A stretch of DNA of 64,000 bases from Lachnospiraceae bacterium (lineage in GTDB: Bacteria > Bacillota > Clostridia > Lachnospirales > Lachnospiraceae), in the NCBI GenBank assembly GCA_022845955.1, contig AP025576.1, forward strand, positions 4,960,001 through 5,024,000, in the 5' to 3' direction. Under the pieces are notes generated by a model. That model worked only from the letters and a program-made list of their open reading frames with translations. It searched no databases and was not told the DNA's origin. The position numbers and the translations under genes are program-made. Below, piece by piece: positions 31,943 through 41,720 of this stretch (its first letter is position 1; each line of letters begins with the position of its first letter).

Positions 31943-34291
31943 CTAAATTGTCTTAATAAACAATTTGGGTAAAAACTCTCTGGCACAGTGCCGCCAGAAT
32001 GTCCAGTCATGCCCTCCCTCTTCCTCAAACACTTCCAATGGTATCCCATGTGCCTTTACTTTCCTTACCGCTTCTTTCGTTGTACTGTAGAAACCGTCCC
32101 GTGTCCCGCAAGCTACAAACAGCATTTGGAATATCTTTTCAAAGCTGCTTCTGTCATATAAAATTTGTCTGTAATCAGAATCCTTATCTTCTATAACCAG
32201 TCCTCCGCTGAATATCCCTGCCCAGGCAAAAAATTCAGGATTTCGAAATACCGTTCTCTGTGTCTGCATTCCTCCCATAGATAAGCCCGCCATAGCCCTG
32301 CTCTCTCTTTCGGGAACAGTACGGTACATATGATCAATAAAGGGGATACAATCCTTTACCAGCTCTTCATCAAAAGAACCTAATGAGTGATGGCTGCTTC
32401 CATCCCTGCGAAAAGCATATCCGGAATTCATGACAATAATCATTTCCCGCATCCTGCCCTCCGCAATCAGGCAATCCGCTATATTATCAATTTTTCCTTG
32501 CCAAATCCAGCCTGTTTCATTTTCTCCTCCGCCATGCTGAAGATATAGGACCGGATATCTTTTTTCTATATTTCGTGTATATCCCGGCGGCGTATATACA
32601 TAACACATCTTAGTTCTTCCTGTTTGTGAAGACTGGTAATAATTCAGATGTATTTGGCCATGCGGGATATCAGACAGTAAATATTCATGGAAATCTGTTT
32701 CCGGCATTTCAAAAAAATTAATAGCCTTAAACGCGCCATATCCTACAGGGGCCATAGGGTTCAGTACTGGATTCCCATTTACATAATACTCGTGATAGTG
32801 AAATCCCGGCTCAATACCTTCCAGCCGGACGGTCCAATACCCCTGGCTTCCCTCTTCCCCATCTGCTCTATTTAGTTTCCGCCGTTCCATCCCATAAACT
32901 TCAACTTCCACTTTTTCAGCATCAGGAGCCAGAAACCAAAAACTTACTTCTGCCTTTCCCTCTATTTCTACTCCATGATGAATATCACGGTAACGGCCGG
33001 CCGGATTTCCCTTATCATCTACTGCAAATAAAATTTTTTTGTAGGCAGGATCAAAAAATAAAACCTGCTCTTCCCATGTCTGTTTCCGCAACATTTCTCC
33101 CGAAATTTGTGTCCGCGGTTCACTCCCCTGCTTGTCCATGATATCTGTCGTTATTCCCTCAATACCGTCCTTCTTAAACAGCAGTGCAGCAAATTCCCTT
33201 AAGCTTTCACGCCAGACATGCCATTCATGGAACCCATTATAGCTGGCCCGGCTGCAGGGAATTCCCTGTTCCAGAAGCTGGCCGCACGTGGCCTGCTGTT
33301 TTTCCGCCAGTCTTTCTTCCCCTTTTCCGCAGGATAGAAAAATATGATGGGCCGCATACGTTTTTTCAGTCAGGATTTTATCCAACTCTGTATCTGCCAT
33401 CCCTGAAAACACACCTAAATATCCAAATAAATCCTGGTGTTTAGCAAACGTAAGCATTGCCTGTGCGGATCCCATGGACAATCCCGCTATTGCCCTGTAT
33501 GCCCTTCCCTTTTTTACCCGGAATTCTTTTTCGATACAGCGGATACAGTCTTCTGTCAATTCTCTGTCAAAATCTCCGGGATAAAAAACAGGATCTGTCT
33601 CAGGAATAAAGGAATACCCACAACACATTACCACAATCATTTCCGTACATTTCTTTTCTTTAATAAGGTTATCCAAAATAAGGTTTAATTTACCGCTCCA
33701 TATCCATCCCGTTTCATTTTCCCCAGCCCCATGCTGAAGATACAGAACCGGATATTCCCTGTCCCTTTTCTCTTCATATCCGGGAGGCGTATACACAAAA
33801 CAGGCTTTGATATGGGAATTAACTTGTGATTTATACTTCATTATCCGCACGTCCCCATGAGGTACTTCCTTCAGATAATAAAAATCCGTTCCTTCTTCAG
33901 GCATTTCGAAGAAATTAATAGCTTTAAAGCAGCCATATCCAAACGCACCATGGGGATTCTGCACTTCTACTCCATCCACATACCAATTGTGATAATGGAA
34001 ACCGGGTTTTATTCCATCTACTGTTGCTGAAAAATATCCATTTCCTTCCGGTTTAAGTGAGAAATGTTCATTTCCCATCGTCCCTCCCAACCCGGCCATC
34101 TCTACTGTTTTTGCTTCCGGGGCAAAAAAACGGAAACGGACTTGTCTGTCCTCCTGCACCTCAATGGCCCCGGGATCTTCCATATACTGCAGGGAATCGA
34201 TATTACCGCTTTCTTTCATATATACTTTTTTATTTAACGGATCAAAAAAAACAGGATGCATCGTTAATGCCTGATTCTTCCATTTACCCAT
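31943..34291 (-). CDS. tandem esterase: two CBM48-like plus alpha/beta-hydrolase units fused
   Basis: A 782-residue cytoplasmic protein built from two copies of the same unit. Each unit has an N-terminal E-set/CBM48-like domain (FRFFAPEAKTVEM and FWFLAPDAEKVEV), then the shared AINFFEMPE linker and an enterochelin/feruloyl-esterase-type hydrolase (PVLYLQHG(A/G)GENETGWIW). Nucleophile elbows are intact: GLSMG with Ser272 and GLSMG with Ser671. Catalytic-His candidates are in GFHEWHVW and GGHDWTFW. Single-unit homologues are usual (about 380 residues), so this is an internal duplication. Such enzymes cleave feruloyl, acetyl or other acyl esters. It is the last gene of the LacI-controlled operon. 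Confidence 0.85.
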   Translation of the reverse strand: MGKWKNQALTMHPVFFDPLNKKVYMKESGNIDSLQYMEDPGAIEVQEDRQVRFRFFAPEAKTVEMAGLGGTMGNEHFSLKPEGNGYFSATVDGIKPGFHYHNWYVDGVEVQNPHGAFGYGCFKAINFFEMPEEGTDFYYLKEVPHGDVRIMKYKSQVNSHIKACFVYTPPGYEEKRDREYPVLYLQHGAGENETGWIWSGKLNLILDNLIKEKKCTEMIVVMCCGYSFIPETDPVFYPGDFDRELTEDCIRCIEKEFRVKKGRAYRAIAGLSMGSAQAMLTFAKHQDLFGYLGVFSGMADTELDKILTEKTYAAHHIFLSCGKGEERLAEKQQATCGQLLEQGIPCSRASYNGFHEWHVWRESLREFAALLFKKDGIEGITTDIMDKQGSEPRTQISGEMLRKQTWEEQVLFFDPAYKKILFAVDDKGNPAGRYRDIHHGVEIEGKAEVSFWFLAPDAEKVEVEVYGMERRKLNRADGEEGSQGYWTVRLEGIEPGFHYHEYYVNGNPVLNPMAPVGYGAFKAINFFEMPETDFHEYLLSDIPHGQIHLNYYQSSQTGRTKMCYVYTPPGYTRNIEKRYPVLYLQHGGGENETGWIWQGKIDNIADCLIAEGRMREMIIVMNSGYAFRRDGSSHHSLGSFDEELVKDCIPFIDHMYRTVPERESRAMAGLSMGGMQTQRTVFRNPEFFAWAGIFSGGLVIEDKDSDYRQILYDRSSFEKIFQMLFVACGTRDGFYSTTKEAVRKVKAHGIPLEVFEEEGGHDWTFWRHCAREFLPKLFIKTI

Positions 34292-34306
34292 AAACTGCCT
34301 CCCTTT

Positions 34307-35464
34307 TTATTTCAGCGCACCAAACACCATATTACGTACTCTGTGATGCGTGTATTCTTCCATATTCGGTTCGAGATTGTGCATATAAACAACAGCTGCC
34401 TTCTCACTGGGATCTATAGCAATATAGGTTCCCATATATCCGGTCCAGCCAAATTCCCCCACTGATGTATTGCTTCCGGATCCTGGGGATAACATGGTAC
34501 GTACTCCATACCCATATCCGTATCCGGCCAGATAGGAGCCGCTGAAATCCTTAAGCTGTTGTTCATTCAGCTGGTTTGTACGCATAAGATCAATTGTCTT
34601 TCGGCCGATAATATTCCTTCCCTTATAAACACCTCCGCAAGCCATCATCTGCGAAAAATTCAAGTAATCCCGGACCGTGGAAAATAAGCCGGCCCCGCCT
34701 GCTTCGTACTTTGCATCCGGCTCATGTCTGTGGTCAAACATTCCTTTGACCGGTATCATGCTGCCATCTTCTCTCCTGGAATATGGCGTCACCATACGTT
34801 CTCTGATATCACCAAAATAACGATAACCCGTGCTATTCATTTCCAGCGGTTCAAAAAGTTCACTTTGAAGGAAATCGCTTACTTTTTTCCCTGAAACGAC
34901 TTCTATAAGTCCGGCAACCAGTTCATGTCCGAAGCCATACAGAAAATGTGTCCCCGGATCAAACCTTACCGGCACCTGGGACATCGCATAGATATCCTGG
35001 CGCAGAGTATAATCTCCCACCGTTTCTGCAAGATTCCTGCGGACTTTTTCCATCATCTGATGCGTATAGTCTTCCCCTCCGTATCCAATGCCCATTGCCA
35101 TGGAAAAACAATCCCTGATTTGTATCGGCCTTTTTGCAGCTCTGATATATATGCCTCCGTCCTCTCCTGTATCCGCAACCATGGTATCCTTCCACTCCGG
35201 AAAGTACTCATAAAGGGGATCATCCATAAGGAAACGGCCTCTTTCAAACAGCATCATCGCTGCGGTACATATAATCACTTTAGTCGTTGAAAACTGCCGG
35301 TAAACAGTGTCCGGCGTAATTATTTTCTTTTTTTCCAAATCTGCATAGCCATAGTAGCCTTCATACAGCAGCTCGTCGTTTTGTACTACCGCGCAGCCAC
35401 AGCCCGCAGGGCCGTTTTTTACATGCTCTTTCAGAAAATCATCTAAATATATAAAACTGCCCAT
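34307..35464 (-). CDS. serine hydrolase of the beta-lactamase/esterase (class C-like) family
   Basis: A 385-residue protein without signal peptide. The SxxK motif is QFSTTKVII (Ser nucleophile, Lys base). The second motif region is LYGFGHELVAGLIEVVSG, and FGWTGYMGTYIAIDP occupies the place of the third (KTG-like) motif. Cytoplasmic members of this family are usually esterases rather than lactamases. It is a paralogue of the enzyme at 38769-39932 with the same opening (FVENGPAGCGCA / HVKNGPAGCGCA). GGGAGGG precedes ATG. Confidence 0.88.
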   Translation of the reverse strand: MGSFIYLDDFLKEHVKNGPAGCGCAVVQNDELLYEGYYGYADLEKKKIITPDTVYRQFSTTKVIICTAAMMLFERGRFLMDDPLYEYFPEWKDTMVADTGEDGGIYIRAAKRPIQIRDCFSMAMGIGYGGEDYTHQMMEKVRRNLAETVGDYTLRQDIYAMSQVPVRFDPGTHFLYGFGHELVAGLIEVVSGKKVSDFLQSELFEPLEMNSTGYRYFGDIRERMVTPYSRREDGSMIPVKGMFDHRHEPDAKYEAGGAGLFSTVRDYLNFSQMMACGGVYKGRNIIGRKTIDLMRTNQLNEQQLKDFSGSYLAGYGYGYGVRTMLSPGSGSNTSVGEFGWTGYMGTYIAIDPSEKAAVVYMHNLEPNMEEYTHHRVRNMVFGALK

Positions 35465-35557
35465 ATGTAACCCTCCCTAATGTTATCGTTCTTTCCATCC
35501 TGTACCTCTGATAAGAGGGGAAGGAGTCTCCTCCTCCCCGGCTATCCACTTTATCTG

Positions 35558-36916
35558 TCAGTTTCCTTCCTGTGCATTAATATCTGTCACAATTTTGTCT
35601 GCATTTTTCTGAGCTTCCTCCAGCAGTCCTTCCGTGTTATCTTCATACACTACCTGCTCAAAGAATGGTACCATCACATCATTCAGCATACTCATCCATC
35701 CACTGAAATTTCCGGGTGCGACCGAATCCGCACAGATATCTGTATCTGTAACCGTAATTGCCTTCAGTTTCGGATTCTCCATGTATTCCGCGGAATTCAT
35801 AACCGGTATATAGTATGCAGGATAACCTATTTCATCAGACCATCTGTAAACAGCTGTTGCAGTCAGATCCGTTCCTTCATTTCCTGTATGCCACCACTGG
35901 ATAAATCTCTCGCAGGCCAGCTTCTCCGCGTTATCTGCCTGGTTTGTAATGGAAAAGCATTGTGTATTGGAAGGAACATGCTTGCCCCCTTCATCATACG
36001 GAAGCGGGGTGATTCCATAATTAATGCCATTGCTGTCCAGATCTGCGGTAAGCCATGCGCCAGTTACATAAAGCCCCAGCTGGTTAGCAATAAACATAGT
36101 GTCCATATCTCCTTCAACCGGATTATTCCCGGATTCAAACTGTCCCTTGAACCATTCTACAAATCTTTCATAACCCGTATTTCCGGAAAAATGCGCTTCC
36201 CATATGCCGCTGTCATTCTGTTCTACCATAAGTCCGCCAAACATCTGCATCAGACACGCATTCGCCCCAACATTGCCATAAGTCAAACCAGAACCATAAA
36301 CATGCCTTTCCTGATTCGTTATTTTACCTGCAATTTCTGTCCACTCCTCATAAGACTTAGGCGGCATTTCCGGATCTAAGCCTGCCTCCTGAAATAAATC
36401 CTTATTCCAATATACATAATAGCTGCTTATCTGGAACGGTATTCCATACAAACCGTCATCTGTAGCGCAGGCATCCAGATAAGTAGGGACAAAATCCTCT
36501 TTATTTAAAGTTGTATTGTCCCAGATATCACTTACATCCGCCAATTGTCCTTCATAGGAATACTTTCCTGCGGCACTGCTCAGAATTAAATCCGGCCCGG
36601 CGCCCGCGGCCATTGATGTGACAAACTTGTTTCCAAAATCAGATGAAATATCCATTTCCACCGTTATATCCCATGGATTGTTTTTATTGAATTCATCCAC
36701 CAGTTCGATCAATACCTGTCCGTCAGAGCCTGTCCACCCATTCCAAAATTGAATTGTTATCGGTCCCCCTGATGCTTCCTGTGAATCCTGTGTTTTTACA
36801 GTTTCCGTTTCTGTTTTTGATACCGTTTCCTTTCCATACTCTTTTTTTTGCCCGCAGCCTGTTAACATACTTCCAATTAATGTGATACAAAGTATTGCTG
36901 ATACCCATTTTCTCAT
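35558..36916 (-). CDS. sugar ABC transporter substrate-binding lipoprotein
   Basis: A 452-residue family-1 solute-binding protein with lipobox MLTGC (Cys21) and a short Lys/Thr/Glu linker. The mature start ITIQFWNGWTGSDGQVLIEL is the classical beginning of CUT1 binding proteins, followed by GAGPDLILSSAAGKYSYEGQ and later LYVTGAWLTADL. GGGAGG precedes ATG. Its permeases are at 39949 and 40793 in the same operon, separated by two hydrolase genes, an unusual interleaving. The ligand is probably a small acylated sugar or oligosaccharide, judged from the esterases. Confidence 0.9.
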   Translation of the reverse strand: MRKWVSAILCITLIGSMLTGCGQKKEYGKETVSKTETETVKTQDSQEASGGPITIQFWNGWTGSDGQVLIELVDEFNKNNPWDITVEMDISSDFGNKFVTSMAAGAGPDLILSSAAGKYSYEGQLADVSDIWDNTTLNKEDFVPTYLDACATDDGLYGIPFQISSYYVYWNKDLFQEAGLDPEMPPKSYEEWTEIAGKITNQERHVYGSGLTYGNVGANACLMQMFGGLMVEQNDSGIWEAHFSGNTGYERFVEWFKGQFESGNNPVEGDMDTMFIANQLGLYVTGAWLTADLDSNGINYGITPLPYDEGGKHVPSNTQCFSITNQADNAEKLACERFIQWWHTGNEGTDLTATAVYRWSDEIGYPAYYIPVMNSAEYMENPKLKAITVTDTDICADSVAPGNFSGWMSMLNDVMVPFFEQVVYEDNTEGLLEEAQKNADKIVTDINAQEGN

Positions 36917-36992
36917 TTTCCTTTACCTCCCGATAAATTTGCCGTTTCCTTTTTATAGCTCTTTTTACGTAACCCCTTTTTGTGTGTTACTA

Positions 36993-38726
36993 TTACTTTG
37001 ATACATTTTTTCCTGCCGGTAAAACGATACAGGATGGATATTCCTCACAATGAAATATTTTTTGTACAGCTTTTTTCCCAGCCGCTTCATACCCTGCTCT
37101 GCCCCCCGTGTTCAGATTACAATCTGCATCAGGAAACAGACTGCTGGTTACTTCCATCCGCAGAGCATGCCCTTTTTTCAAAACAATCGCCGTATTTCCG
37201 ACAGGAATCCTATATTCATAAATCTTTCCCGGCTCCAGCAATTCCTCCTTCCGCCCATTACGGTACCGTGCGCGCACCAGTTTCTTCATAAGGCAAAACG
37301 CCGTACCATCCTCCCATACATCAATCAGCTTACAAACATAGTCCGTATCCACAGCTGAAGAAGATGCATATATATAAGCTTCTACGGGACCTATTATTTC
37401 CAGTTCCCCATTCAGAGGTTCTGTCGTATAAACCAATACATCATCCCTGTTTTCATTAACCCTCTGATCCTGTGTAACAGCAGCATAAGGAAATTCCTTT
37501 GTGGGCTTTATCTCTGAAGGTACAGGATTATCCGGATCATATGTATAGCAATCCTCCGGTTCGTCCCCCGGCCTATCCCAGCTTAAACGGCCATCGCCTT
37601 TCATGGTATTGGAATGTCCCTCACTGTGTAAATACATTTTCTTATAACAGGTATCCGGAACCGGCCAATCTTTTTCTGTCCGCCATTGGTTGATTCCCAT
37701 AACAAACAGATGCACCGGATTTCCTGACATAAACTCACTATCTTTTCCTTTAATCCAGAAATCATACCAATCTGCAATTTTCCCCGATATGTCAACTGCA
37801 TCTCCGCCGGCCTCTTCGCCAAAATACTGCCCCAGCAAGCTGTCCGACAATACATCACCATGCTGCCACGGGCCTACAATTAGTCTTCCTCCCTTCCTTA
37901 CTCTTTCATTCCCTCCTCTTTTCTTAAATTCCACATAATTATATATCGTTTCATCGCGCAGGAAATCATTCCAGCCGGTAAGCTCGAAAGCCGGTACCTG
38001 AACCTGTTCAAAGCCTTCCGTTCTTCCTATCTCTTTCAGATAATCAATATTTGTTATGTTTTCCAACAGTTCCCTTTGAAAAGAAAGCATAGGGATTTCA
38101 TCCATACACGCCGCCGGCATATCCTTCAGAGGCCGGTAGCGCAGCTGTTCCTCACTGTCCTTCAGATATTTCTTCATCACCCGTTTTGTCTCTTCCGATA
38201 AAACGGGATGGTATTTTTCATTATCAAACGCTCTGCCATATATCCAAAAAAACAATACCGGAGAAAAGATACCAAATCCATAAACAGCCGGGAATTTAGT
38301 CCATGAGGTCTGGAATGGGCAAATAGCCTTTAAATGGGGTGGTTGTGCCCGGGCGGCGGCCAGCTGCGAAAAACCGTGATAAGATTCTCCCATCATCCCC
38401 ACATTTCCGTCACACCATTCCATGGCCGCGATTGCTTCTATTGTATCAAATCCATCTTCGTCCTGATGTCCGGATGGATCCAGGATTCCCTCGGAATTTG
38501 CAGATCCGCGTACATCCTGAATTACCACATTATATCCCCTGGCAGCCAGTTTATGGGCATGCATATATCCCGACAGCGGATTGATATTATCTTTTAAATA
38601 AGGGGTTCTGTTGACAATTGCAGGATATTTCTTTTCATTATCCGGACGGTACACATCACAGTACAATACCGTTCCGTCTTTCATTGTAACTGGTATGTCA
38701 TATAATATTTTAATATTTTCTCTCAT
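36993..38726 (-). CDS. CocE/NonD-type alpha/beta hydrolase (X-Pro peptidase S15 fold)
   Basis: A 577-residue cytoplasmic hydrolase. It starts with the family's MKDGTVLYCDVYRP, then QDVRGSANSEG (oxyanion region) and the elbow GESYHG with Ser115. A C-terminal jelly-roll domain (LNGELEIIGPVEAYIYASSS onward) is the second domain typical of cocaine-esterase and X-Pro dipeptidyl peptidase proteins. Members hydrolyse esters or acyl-peptide bonds. Its place among esterases and an importer favours an ester substrate. GAAGGAGAGG precedes ATG. Confidence 0.88.
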   Translation of the reverse strand: MRENIKILYDIPVTMKDGTVLYCDVYRPDNEKKYPAIVNRTPYLKDNINPLSGYMHAHKLAARGYNVVIQDVRGSANSEGILDPSGHQDEDGFDTIEAIAAMEWCDGNVGMMGESYHGFSQLAAARAQPPHLKAICPFQTSWTKFPAVYGFGIFSPVLFFWIYGRAFDNEKYHPVLSEETKRVMKKYLKDSEEQLRYRPLKDMPAACMDEIPMLSFQRELLENITNIDYLKEIGRTEGFEQVQVPAFELTGWNDFLRDETIYNYVEFKKRGGNERVRKGGRLIVGPWQHGDVLSDSLLGQYFGEEAGGDAVDISGKIADWYDFWIKGKDSEFMSGNPVHLFVMGINQWRTEKDWPVPDTCYKKMYLHSEGHSNTMKGDGRLSWDRPGDEPEDCYTYDPDNPVPSEIKPTKEFPYAAVTQDQRVNENRDDVLVYTTEPLNGELEIIGPVEAYIYASSSAVDTDYVCKLIDVWEDGTAFCLMKKLVRARYRNGRKEELLEPGKIYEYRIPVGNTAIVLKKGHALRMEVTSSLFPDADCNLNTGGRAGYEAAGKKAVQKIFHCEEYPSCIVLPAGKNVSK

Positions 38727-38768
38727 GCCTCTCCTTCACCCGTTAAAACATGCCATTATTTATAATTT

Positions 38769-39932
38769 CTAATCCAGACAGCCGTACGCGCAGGCTCTGA
38801 CCCGTAAATGATGGAATCTCTCCCTATTGGGCGCCATCTGATGCATATAAACCACAGATACGCCCTCACTGGGATCAATAGATGCCCATGTCCCTGAACC
38901 GCCGGTCCAACCAAATTCACCCGGGGAACTGTTGCTTCCTCCCGCTGCCGGATCCAACAATGTCCGTACTCCCAAGCCGTAGCCATAGCCAGCTAAATAA
39001 GAATTCTGGAAATCCTTCAGCTGCCTTCCTGAAAGCTGGTTTTTCCTCATCAAATCAATTGTTTTTCTTCCCATTATCCGTTCTTTCTTATGTATTCCTC
39101 CATTGGCCAGCATCTGGGTAAAACTGATAAAATCCTTTACGGTTGAAAATAACCTGGGGCATCCCATTCTATTTTCTTCCCCGGGTTCTGATTTATTGTC
39201 CATCATAGCTCTGCCGGGTATAAGTGTTCCATCTTCTTTTTTTTCATAAAATACGGCCATCCGTTCTTTAATATCCCCAAAATAAATCATACCCGTATCA
39301 TTCATTTCCAATGGTTCAAATAAGTATTTTGCCAGCGCATCCTGAATCTCCATTCCCGTTATCACCTCAATCAGCCCGGCTGCCAGTTCACTGCCAAAGC
39401 CGTACAGCCAATGTGATCCCGGTTCAAAGGCGATGGGAACCCGGGAAACGGCTCTGATTTCCTCCCGCAGCGTATAATGCCCTCTCTTTTTCAATTCTTC
39501 TGTTACCCGGTAAATTTCTTTTCCTGTCGGAGTGTCATCGGGCATATGTCCATACGGAAGCCCGCAGGACATACTCATTATATGCCTGATCTGGATAGCC
39601 CTTTCAGCCTGACATATCTGATAAGTGCCATCAATGTCCTTTACATATTTCCTTGTTTCCCTCCATTCCGGGAAATACTCACTGATAGGATCATCCAGCA
39701 AAAATTTCCCTTTTTCGAACAGCATCATACAAAGAGTATATATTGCAATCTTTGTCATTGAATACTGTCTGTACACGGTATTCTCCGTAACAGGCAGTTT
39801 CCGTTCTTTGTTGGCGTATCCGAAGTATCCTTCATAAAGAATTTCTCCCTTTCTGGCTATAGCACAACCACAGCCAGCAGGCCCATTCTCAACAAAACTC
39901 TGCAATAATGCATCCATATCCCTGAATCCCAT
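38769..39932 (-). CDS. serine hydrolase of the beta-lactamase/esterase (class C-like) family
   Basis: A 387-residue protein with SxxK in QYSMTKIAI, a second-motif region LYGFGSELAAGLIEVITG, and FGWTGGSGTWASIDP. There is no signal peptide. It shares about the whole length with the enzyme at 34307-35464 (same order of motifs and similar sequences around RKTIDLMR-NQL), so the operon contains a duplicated esterase gene. GGAAGGGG precedes ATG. It lies 16 bases upstream of the end of the permease gene. Confidence 0.88.
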   Translation of the reverse strand: MGFRDMDALLQSFVENGPAGCGCAIARKGEILYEGYFGYANKERKLPVTENTVYRQYSMTKIAIYTLCMMLFEKGKFLLDDPISEYFPEWRETRKYVKDIDGTYQICQAERAIQIRHIMSMSCGLPYGHMPDDTPTGKEIYRVTEELKKRGHYTLREEIRAVSRVPIAFEPGSHWLYGFGSELAAGLIEVITGMEIQDALAKYLFEPLEMNDTGMIYFGDIKERMAVFYEKKEDGTLIPGRAMMDNKSEPGEENRMGCPRLFSTVKDFISFTQMLANGGIHKKERIMGRKTIDLMRKNQLSGRQLKDFQNSYLAGYGYGLGVRTLLDPAAGGSNSSPGEFGWTGGSGTWASIDPSEGVSVVYMHQMAPNRERFHHLRVRACAYGCLD

Positions 39933-39948
39933 ATTTATCCCCTTCCTT

Positions 39949-40782
39949 TTAACCTTTCAGTCCACTTGTCGCCGTACCCTCAACAAAATATTTCTGTCCC
40001 ACCAGGTATAGAATAAACATTGGCAGAATGGATATGAAAGCTCCTGCAAACGCAGCGCCGTATTGAATTGTATTTTCACCCACAAATAACGCAAGGCCAT
40101 TGGTCAACGTACGCATATCTGTGGAACTCGTAATCAGCAAAGGCCATAATAAATCATTCCATGCCCCATTTACTCCCAATATTATTAATGTCACCATAGT
40201 GGGTTTTACCAGAGGAAGCATAACTTTCCAAAACAGGCCGAATTCTGATATTCCATCTATTCTCGCGGCTTCCTCCAGTTCTTTCGGCAATGTTGTAAAG
40301 GCGGCCCTCATCATAAACACACTCATAGCTGATGCCAGTTTTGGGATAATCAGGCCCGCATAGGTATCATACATACCCATTTTATATACCTCCATGAACA
40401 GAGGGACCATAATAACCTGAAAAGGTATCATCATCGTTGCCAATGTCATGATAAACAGCACATTTTTCCCTTTAAATTCCAGTCTTGCAAAAGCATATCC
40501 TGCCAGGGCATTTAAGAAAACGGAAGGGATTGTTGTCCCCAAAGCATAAATCACTGTGTTTATTACATATTTGTCCAGCTTTATCCGCTGCAGGACAGCC
40601 GTGAAATTCTGCAATGTCAATGATTCCGGGAAAAAATGAGGCGGAAAGGCAATGATTTGATTCTGCGGTTTAAAAGCACATAAGGTCATCCAGATAACCG
40701 GGATTAAAATAATAAGCCCCACTAATACAAGAACACAAAATACTGGTATGTATTGCAGATTTCTTTTCCATTTAGCATTCAT
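39949..40782 (-). CDS. sugar ABC transporter permease, MalG/UgpE type
   Basis: A 277-residue permease with six predicted helices, EAA loop EAARIDGISEFGLFWKVMLP and C-terminal YFVEGTATSGLKG, the CUT1 second-permease signature. The start at 40782 follows AGGAGAGG, whereas the longer frame overlaps the upstream permease. It forms the heterodimer with 40793-41692, ten bases upstream. No ATPase gene is present in the operon. Confidence 0.92.
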   Translation of the reverse strand: MNAKWKRNLQYIPVFCVLVLVGLIILIPVIWMTLCAFKPQNQIIAFPPHFFPESLTLQNFTAVLQRIKLDKYVINTVIYALGTTIPSVFLNALAGYAFARLEFKGKNVLFIMTLATMMIPFQVIMVPLFMEVYKMGMYDTYAGLIIPKLASAMSVFMMRAAFTTLPKELEEAARIDGISEFGLFWKVMLPLVKPTMVTLIILGVNGAWNDLLWPLLITSSTDMRTLTNGLALFVGENTIQYGAAFAGAFISILPMFILYLVGQKYFVEGTATSGLKG

Positions 40783-40792
40783 ACTGCCTCTC

Positions 40793-41692
40793 CTAATTGT
40801 TCTTATTTTTAAACATTTTTCCATACATAATTACAGTTAATACTAAAATCAGTCCAAACAGAAATTCCGATAAAGCAGTGGCATACCCTAACCTGTTCTG
40901 GGTCGAAAAAGCGCGGGTATATACATATGTGACCAATGATTCAGTCGTATAGTTAGGTCCTCCTCCTGTTGTAGTAAAAATAATGTCAAATACCTGCAGG
41001 GAACCTATCAGCCTGGTAATTAATATGAAGGAAAAGGTAGGCATGATTATTGGAATCGTAATTTTGAAGAACTGTTTTATTTTAGAGCAGCCGTCCAAAT
41101 CAGCGGCTTCATATAAATCCTTCGGCACATTCTGCATTGCAGAAACGAAGATAATTGTAGATATTCCGAACGTCTTCCATACAGACATGAATATTATTAC
41201 ATAAATGGTAATATCTGGGGAATTCAGGAAATTGACTCCTCTTATTCCCATAAGCTCCAAAAAATATGTGAAAATTCCTACTGACGAATGCAGGAACATT
41301 CTCCACATGATAGCGACCGCCGTTGCAGAGCATATAATCGGAAGGAAATAAATTCCCCTGAATATTTTATTCTGTACGCTGTTCTTAGTTACCAGAGCCG
41401 CCAAAATCATGGCAACAACCATCTGGATTGGAACCTCCACTACAGCGAATTTTACAGTTACCCAAAGTCCATTCCAAAACCTGGGATCCTGCAAAGCTTC
41501 TTGATAATTACCAAGTCCAATAAATTTGATATCCTTCAAAAAAATATCGGCATCGAAAGTGCTTAAAAAGAATGATGCGATCATTGGAATAATACTGAAT
41601 GTCACAAGCAAAATCATAACGGGCGCAATAAACAAATATGCGATATGTGACGGCTTATTCCAAAATGCCCGAAACCTTTCCCCCAATTTCAT
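40793..41692 (-). CDS. sugar ABC transporter permease, MalF/UgpA type
   Basis: A 299-residue permease with six predicted helices. It opens with the basic segment RFRAFWNKPSHIAYLF and carries the EAA loop YEAADLDGCSKIKQFFKITIP. It is of the plain CUT1 type, unlike the LplB-type permeases elsewhere in the window, so this importer has a different origin. GGGAGG precedes ATG. Confidence 0.92.
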   Translation of the reverse strand: MKLGERFRAFWNKPSHIAYLFIAPVMILLVTFSIIPMIASFFLSTFDADIFLKDIKFIGLGNYQEALQDPRFWNGLWVTVKFAVVEVPIQMVVAMILAALVTKNSVQNKIFRGIYFLPIICSATAVAIMWRMFLHSSVGIFTYFLELMGIRGVNFLNSPDITIYVIIFMSVWKTFGISTIIFVSAMQNVPKDLYEAADLDGCSKIKQFFKITIPIIMPTFSFILITRLIGSLQVFDIIFTTTGGGPNYTTESLVTYVYTRAFSTQNRLGYATALSEFLFGLILVLTVIMYGKMFKNKNN

Positions 41693-41720
41693 TACCTTTC
41701 CTCCCTGTTCCTTCTTTATT

